From the NCBI GenBank assembly GCA_041675325.1, contig JBAYUG010000025.1, positions 1-37,403 of the forward strand: a stretch of 37,403 bases of DNA. Reading direction: 5' to 3'. This DNA is from CAIKZJ01 sp041675325 (lineage in GTDB: Bacteria; Bacteroidota; Ignavibacteria; Tepidaquicellales; Tepidaquicellaceae). The notes under the pieces were generated by a model that ran no database searches, was not told the DNA's origin, and was given only the letters and a program-made list of their open reading frames with translations. Position numbers and translations under genes: made by a program. Positions 33,129-37,403 of this stretch are shown here, one piece after another (within the stretch, counting starts at the first letter, position 1; each line of letters begins with the position of its first letter).

Positions 33129-33782
33129 ATGGCAAAGACAACAAAGAAAATTGCAGCTAAAAAACCTGCTGCTAAGAAGATAGTTGCGGCAAAAAAGCCT
33201 GCGGCTAAAAAGATAGTTGCAGCCAAAAAACCTGTTGCAAAGAAAACTGTAAAGAAGGAGGCAGGTAAAATCCCTGCTGCTAAAACAACATCGAAAAAGG
33301 TTGCGCCAAAGACGGAATCCACAAAAGTAAATGTTGTTAAAGCTAAAAAACTGAAGGTTTACAATAACAAGAATAACCGTAAAAGATACTCGGGAAGAGA
33401 CCTTTTGCACTTTAAGAATATTCTCATTGAAGAAAAAGCCAAGATTATCGCAAGTGCGCGTGCAAACATGAAGACTCTCGTTGATAGTGAGTCGGGTGAG
33501 TACGTCGGCGACGACCTCTCTTATGCATCCCACATGGCAGAACAAGGCTCTGATGAGATGGAAAGAGAAAAGAACTATATGTTTGTTCAGAGAGACGAAA
33601 AATATCTCGGACACATCGAAGAAGCGCTTACAAGAATTGATCAGGGTACTTACGGTGTTTGTGCTGATTGCATCGAAGAACCTAAAAACTTATGCAAAAC
33701 CTGTCCCTTAATACCAAAGGAAAGACTTGAGATAGTTCCTATTACTCAGCACTGTATTGAATGTAAAAATTTCAGGAGCTGA
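33129..33782 (+). CDS. DksA/TraR-family zinc-finger protein with a histone-H1-like tail
   Basis: The 217-residue protein has two parts. Residues 1-75 are Lys/Ala/Pro-rich, with three copies of AAKKPAAKKIV at 9-41, like the tails of histone H1 and bacterial Hc-type proteins. Residues 85-217 form a DksA/TraR domain: a coiled-coil-like segment (DLLHFKNILIEEKAKII ... MEREKNYMFV) and the zinc finger YGVCADC...CKTC...CIEC with six cysteines (178, 181, 189, 192, 209, 212) where four are usual. DksA proteins bind RNA polymerase's secondary channel; the basic tail suggests added DNA or RNA binding. It lies 29 nt after ileS and 7 nt before lspA. Confidence 0.9.
   Translation: MAKTTKKIAAKKPAAKKIVAAKKPAAKKIVAAKKPVAKKTVKKEAGKIPAAKTTSKKVAPKTESTKVNVVKAKKLKVYNNKNNRKRYSGRDLLHFKNILIEEKAKIIASARANMKTLVDSESGEYVGDDLSYASHMAEQGSDEMEREKNYMFVQRDEKYLGHIEEALTRIDQGTYGVCADCIEEPKNLCKTCPLIPKERLEIVPITQHCIECKNFRS
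33153..33251 (+). repeat. Three 33-bp coding repeats (AAKKPAAKKIV)
   Basis: Three 11-codon units encode the basic tail of the DksA-like protein; the third has drifted (AAKKPVAKKTV). Such tracts change length easily. Confidence 0.75.
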
Positions 33783-33789
33783 TACTTAG

Positions 33790-34464
33790 TTGAGAGTACT
33801 TTATATTTCTCTGATTGTCGTTATAATTGACCAGCTTACAAAGCTAACGGTCAAAGGTATAAAAATACCTGCACTTGGAATAAATGTAGAAGGCATGACG
33901 CTGGGTTCAAGCATTAATCTGATTGGTGATTTCTTTAAATTAACGTTCATCGAAAACCCGGGTATGGCCTTCGGTATTGAGTTTGGTGGTAAGCTTACTT
34001 TGTCAATCTTTACTCTTCTCGCTACATTCTTGATAATTTATTTTATTTATAAGAACAAGAATGAAGGATTCTACTTCAGAGCTTCACTGGCTTTCATTCT
34101 CGGAGGCGCTGTTGGTAACCTTATAGACAGACTTTTCTACGGAGCAATATATGGTTATGCCCCTTTGTTTTACGGTAAGGTAGTCGATTTTTTCCATTTT
34201 AATATCCCTGATTTCAATCTCTTTGGAAAAACTTTCTATTCATGGCCAATCTTTAATGTTGCAGATATTTCCGTAACCATCGGTTTTCTAATGGTGCTCC
34301 TCGGATATTCTAAAATTTTTGATAAAAAAAGTGCCGATGAATCCACCGGCACTTTAAGTTCAGAAGATAACTCTGTTGCTAATACAGAAAATCAAACTGA
34401 TATAAACTCAGATAATCAGGTTACAATTGAATCAGAAATTAAAAGTGAAAAACAAATAAACTGA
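33790..34464 (+). CDS. lspA: Lipoprotein signal peptidase (signal peptidase II)
   Basis: LspA is the inner-membrane aspartyl protease that cuts prolipoproteins before the lipidated cysteine; two predicted lipoproteins in this window would be substrates. The protein starts at TTG, keeping VVIIDQLTK near the N-terminus. Motifs are ENPGMAFGIEF, GGAVGNLIDRLFYG with D113 and WPIFNVADISVTIG with D159, the catalytic pair. Four membrane helices end near 175. A polar tail of about 45 residues (ADESTGTLSSEDNSV onward) is atypical, and its DNA contains a terminator hairpin for the opposite strand. It is probably cotranscribed with ileS and the DksA-like gene. Confidence 0.95.
   Translation: MRVLYISLIVVIIDQLTKLTVKGIKIPALGINVEGMTLGSSINLIGDFFKLTFIENPGMAFGIEFGGKLTLSIFTLLATFLIIYFIYKNKNEGFYFRASLAFILGGAVGNLIDRLFYGAIYGYAPLFYGKVVDFFHFNIPDFNLFGKTFYSWPIFNVADISVTIGFLMVLLGYSKIFDKKSADESTGTLSSEDNSVANTENQTDINSDNQVTIESEIKSEKQIN
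34324..34355 (-). terminator. Minus-strand terminator inside the lspA 3' end
   Basis: AAAGTGCCG (34328-34336) pairs perfectly with CGGCACTTT (34347-34355). On the minus strand the stem is followed by seven T (34330-34324), the normal form of an intrinsic terminator; on the plus strand it is followed by TTTAAG only. It would end the ferredoxin transcript about 160 nt after its stop. Confidence 0.7.
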
Positions 34465-34517
34465 TTCTTTTTAATATATCTTTCCTTTACTATTAATTAT
34501 TTGAATTCTAATTTCAA

Positions 34518-34850
34518 CTATCTTCCCAATCCGTCAAGATAATCTTTCTTCTTGAGTAAATCTTCTTCTGTCTCAATATGATTCGGGTCAGGTACGCAGC
34601 AATCAACCGGACACACAGCAGCACACTGCGGCTCATCATGAAATCCCTTGCATTCCGTACATTTATCAGGAACTATGTAGAAAAAATCTGTTGAGAAAAA
34701 TCCTTTTGCTCCTGAGGGCGCTTCCTGCTCCTCTCCGTATTCTGTTCCTGATAAAGCCCAGCTCGCACCGCCTTCGTAAATAGCAGTATTGGGGCATTCA
34801 GGTTCGCAAGCTCCGCAATTAATGCATTCTGACGTTATTACTATAGCCAT
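34518..34850 (-). CDS. 2[4Fe-4S] ferredoxin
   Basis: The 110-residue electron carrier has two cluster-binding motifs: C9, C12, C15, C19 (CINCGACEPECP) and C64, C67, C76, C80 (CTECKGFHDEPQCAAVCP). The 8-residue gap in the second motif and the C-terminal helix are typical of Alvin/Chlorobium-type ferredoxins with very low potential. Here about 25 extra residues (GGASWALSGTEYGEEQEAPS) lie between the clusters. A strong ribosome site AAGGAG precedes the start. The gene stands alone between lspA (convergent) and secA (divergent). Confidence 0.95.
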   Translation of the reverse strand: MAIVITSECINCGACEPECPNTAIYEGGASWALSGTEYGEEQEAPSGAKGFFSTDFFYIVPDKCTECKGFHDEPQCAAVCPVDCCVPDPNHIETEEDLLKKKDYLDGLGR

Positions 34851-34895
34851 TAAATATCTCCTTTAATATTAAATTTAATTTATTTTTTAATAAAT

Positions 34896-34924
34896 ATATT
34901 ATTGTAAATTACAGTATTTTTCAA
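34896..34924 (-). promoter_or_regulatory. Promoter of the ferredoxin gene
   Basis: On the minus strand TTGAAA (34924-34919), 17 bp, TAATAT (34901-34896) is a good sigma70-type pair about 45 nt upstream of the ATG. Confidence 0.6.
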
Positions 34925-35044
34925 TCATTTTCCATTAATAAAATAAAGCACATTTTAGTCTGATTTTACACAATTCCCTCAAAAATCCTTTAAATCAGCA
35001 TAAAATCAAAGGAAATGAATCGTTTTATGAATATTATTTGTTCA

Positions 35045-35050
35045 TATAAT
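35045..35050 (+). promoter_or_regulatory. Possible secA -10 element
   Basis: A perfect TATAAT lies 38 nt before the secA ATG. The expected -35 region (GTTTTA at 35022-35027) is poor. Between this and the ferredoxin promoter nothing else is seen. Confidence 0.35.
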
Positions 35051-35087
35051 ATGTTAAATTAAGGATTATACTAAAATAAACCGTATT

Positions 35088-37403
35088 ATGTTAAAGATAT
35101 TATCAAAAATTTTTCCAAGTAAGCACGAAAAGGATGTGAAATTAGTTCTGCCTCTGGTTGACGAAATTAACAAGTACTATGCTGAATATAATTCTCTCTC
35201 AGATGATGAACTCAGAGCAAAAACTCAGGAGTTAAAAGATAGAATAAAATCTGAAATTAAAGAAATTGAAGATAGAATAAATGAGTTAAAAGATAAACTA
35301 AAGACCGACCTTGAACATGAAGAAAGATACGCAGTTTATGATGAACTTGATCAGCTCAACAAAGACTATTACGATACAATAAAAGCAACACTCGACGAAA
35401 TACTTCCTGAAGCATTTGCAGTTGTGAAAGATACTTGCCGCAGGCTTGTAGGTAAAGAATGGGAAGCAGCAGGTACAAAAGTTAAATGGAACATGATTCC
35501 GTTTGATGTCCAGCTCATTGGCGGTATAGTTCAACATCAGGGTAAGATTTCTGAAATGGCTACGGGTGAAGGAAAAACTCTCGTTGCAACTCTGCCTCTA
35601 TTCCTCAATGCTCTCGCGGGTAAAGGTGTACATCTTGTTACGGTTAACGATTACCTTGCAAAGCGTGACAGTGAATGGATGGGCGAGATTTTCAAGTTTC
35701 ATGGATTAACAGTCGGCGTTATTCTTAACGACCTTAGTTCTGAAACAAGAAGAAAAATGTACAACTGCGATATCACGTATGGAACTAATAATGAATTTGG
35801 ATTTGACTACTTAAGAGATAACATGGTCGTAGATGTAAACCACCTTGTACAGCGTGAGCATTTCTATGCAATCGTTGACGAAGTTGACTCGGTTCTTATC
35901 GATGAAGCAAGAACACCTCTAATCATTTCAGGTCCTGTAGAAGCACCAACCCATAAGTTCGACGAAATGAATGTAAGAATCAAACGTTTGGTTGATGCTC
36001 AAAAGAATCTTATTACAGCACTTACAGGAGAATGTGAAAGGTTACTAGCAGAGGGCACTCCAACACCTGAACAGCTTGAACGTATTGGTCTCTTGCTTTT
36101 AAGGTCAAACCACGGTTTTCCAAAACATAAGAAACTTCAGAAATTGCTTTCTGACCCTGCAAACAAGAAGTTAATGATTGAAACAGATAACTTCTATAAC
36201 AGGGATAAGGCTCGAGATATGCATCTTGTTGACGACGAACTATTCTTTGTTATCGAGGAAAAATCACACGTTACAGACTTAACGGAAAAAGGCCGTGAGT
36301 ATCTTGCGCCTTCTGCACAGGAAAAAGATTTCTTTACTCTTCCTGACCTTGGCTCCGAGATTGCTCAGCTTGAAAATGATGCATCTTTATCTGTTGAAGA
36401 AAGAGAAGCAAAACGTGAAATGCTGTATAAAGTTTATGCCGAAAGAAGTGACAGGCTCCATACAGTTCAGCAGCTATTAAAAGCGTACGGTCTGTATGAA
36501 AAAGACGTTGAATACGTTATTCAGGACGCCAAGATTATGATTGTTGATGAGTTTACAGGTCGTATTCTTTCTGGCAGAAGATATTCAGAAGGACTGCATC
36601 AGGCTATTGAGGCGAAAGAAGGCGTTAAAGTTGAAAAAGATACTCAAACGCTCGCTACAGTAACATTACAGAATTATTTCAGGCTTTACAAGAAACTCGC
36701 AGGTATGACGGGTACTGCCGAGACTGAAGCTACAGAATTCTTTGAAATATATAAGCTTGATGTTGTTGTCATACCAACTAACGTAGAATGTGTAAGGGAC
36801 GATCAGAATGATCATATATACAGGACAAGGCGGGAAAAATACAATGCCGTTATTGATGAGATTGAAGAAATGAGGAAACATAAAAGACCTGTCCTTGTTG
36901 GTACAACCAGTGTTGAAGTTTCTGAAACTATTTCAAGGCTGCTTAAAAGAAGAAGCGTTCCTCATGAAGTTCTTAATGCAAAGCAGCATCAGCGTGAAGC
37001 ACAGATTGTTGCAAATGCAGGTCTGCCAGGTGCGGTTACTATTGCAACTAACATGGCAGGCAGAGGTACTGATATTAAACTTGGACCGGGTGTAGCTGAT
37101 GCAGGCGGACTTCACATTATGGGTACTGAACGTCACGAGTCACGCCGTATAGATAGGCAGCTTAGAGGACGTGCCGGTCGTCAGGGCGACCCCGGTTCAT
37201 CAAAGTTTTTCCTTTCGCTTGAAGATGACCTTATGAGACTCTTTGGAAGTGAAAGAATTGCAAACGTAATGCAAAGACTTGGTGTTGAAGACGGACAGGC
37301 AATTGAACATAAGATGATTACTAACTCAGTTGAACGTGCTCAAAAGAAAGTCGAAGAAAACAACTTCGCAATCAGAAAGAGACTGCTTGAGTATGATAAC
37401 GTG
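35088..37403 (+). CDS. secA: Preprotein translocase ATPase SecA, N-terminal 772 residues
   Basis: SecA drives protein export through SecYEG. The frame is open to the right edge, so the C-terminus is missing. Visible are the start MLKILSKIFPSKHEKDVKL, Walker A in MATGEGKTLVATLPLF (about 155-165), the Walker B/DEAD-type DEVDSVLIDEARTPLIISG, TGTAETEATEF, the second-lobe GTDIKLGPGV and ERHESRRIDRQLRGRAGRQGDPGSS. Two extra charged helical stretches (KSEIKEIEDRINELKDKL near 40-100 and a longer one after the DEVD box) are of the kind known in Bacteroidota SecA. It is divergent from the ferredoxin gene. Confidence 0.97.
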   Translation, partial: MLKILSKIFPSKHEKDVKLVLPLVDEINKYYAEYNSLSDDELRAKTQELKDRIKSEIKEIEDRINELKDKLKTDLEHEERYAVYDELDQLNKDYYDTIKATLDEILPEAFAVVKDTCRRLVGKEWEAAGTKVKWNMIPFDVQLIGGIVQHQGKISEMATGEGKTLVATLPLFLNALAGKGVHLVTVNDYLAKRDSEWMGEIFKFHGLTVGVILNDLSSETRRKMYNCDITYGTNNEFGFDYLRDNMVVDVNHLVQREHFYAIVDEVDSVLIDEARTPLIISGPVEAPTHKFDEMNVRIKRLVDAQKNLITALTGECERLLAEGTPTPEQLERIGLLLLRSNHGFPKHKKLQKLLSDPANKKLMIETDNFYNRDKARDMHLVDDELFFVIEEKSHVTDLTEKGREYLAPSAQEKDFFTLPDLGSEIAQLENDASLSVEEREAKREMLYKVYAERSDRLHTVQQLLKAYGLYEKDVEYVIQDAKIMIVDEFTGRILSGRRYSEGLHQAIEAKEGVKVEKDTQTLATVTLQNYFRLYKKLAGMTGTAETEATEFFEIYKLDVVVIPTNVECVRDDQNDHIYRTRREKYNAVIDEIEEMRKHKRPVLVGTTSVEVSETISRLLKRRSVPHEVLNAKQHQREAQIVANAGLPGAVTIATNMAGRGTDIKLGPGVADAGGLHIMGTERHESRRIDRQLRGRAGRQGDPGSSKFFLSLEDDLMRLFGSERIANVMQRLGVEDGQAIEHKMITNSVERAQKKVEENNFAIRKRLLEYDNV

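Noticed and set aside
33081..33614. 177-codon Cys/Phe-rich minus-strand frame opposite the DksA-like gene
   Set aside because: It is the antisense of the Lys/Ala repeat tail and zinc finger; its composition follows from those repeats.

Overview
This AT-rich window is a chromosomal stretch from a member of the Bacteroidota/Chlorobi/Ignavibacteriota group. The best guess is an Ignavibacteria-like organism. The evidence is a type IX secretion pair (PorU, PorV), several proteins ending in T9SS sorting domains with the 'PNPFNP' signature, a Chlorobi-style 2[4Fe-4S] ferredoxin, a eukaryote-like IleS, a SecA with long helical insertions, and promoters of the form TTGAnn-N17-TATCTTTG, which combines a sigma70-like -35 with the Bacteroidota TAnnTTTG element. 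No rRNA, tRNA, CRISPR array, transposase or phage gene was seen. The lineage is inferred and was not tested by any search.

Layout. Positions 1-2146 hold the 3' part of purL and a lipoprotein with a possible NlpC/P60- or CHAP-like Cys/His pair. Positions 2303-4646 hold the lipid/RNA operon acpP-fabF-rnc. Positions 4665-13204 are a secretion block: a strong promoter, a leader with a terminator-like hairpin, porU, porV, a terminator, then a large secreted M6-metalloprotease-like protein with FG-GAP repeats and a T9SS signal whose zinc-binding motif is destroyed. A GT2 glycosyltransferase (13211-14314) converges on a tightly packed minus-strand operon (18773 down to 14311): a YtcJ-type amidohydrolase lipoprotein lacking all its metal ligands, prmC, dtd, a Rossmann/DUF2520 protein and a small outer-membrane-type protein, mostly joined by 4-nt overlaps. 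Positions 18920-21931 hold a MerR-type regulator, ettA and comF on the plus strand.

Positions 22033-24900 are an accessory-looking minus-strand segment with two paralogous T9SS-secreted beta-propeller proteins, one with nearly identical 117/120-bp DNA repeats. Between them lies a 21-bp repeat array inside an open but startless frame, and upstream is a 59-residue small gene. Positions 25024-27218 encode a class V aminotransferase overlapping a membrane-anchored lytic transglycosylase. Positions 27506-29400 form a self-contained stress-response-like unit: an ECF sigma factor whose start is broken or non-canonical, a membrane anti-sigma candidate, a periplasmic Spy/CpxP-like protein and a strong terminator. 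A roughly 500-bp gene-free interval with its own promoter follows, then ileS, a DksA-like protein with a histone-H1-like tail, and lspA. The ferredoxin gene converges on lspA, and the ferredoxin terminator appears to lie inside lspA. The window ends inside secA.

The strongest candidates for something undescribed are the two catalytically stripped exported enzymes (M6-like and YtcJ-like), the porU leader RNA, and the sigma/anti-sigma/CpxP-like unit with its anomalous start. Most other genes are standard housekeeping functions. All calls come from reading the sequence; no database search or structure prediction was run.
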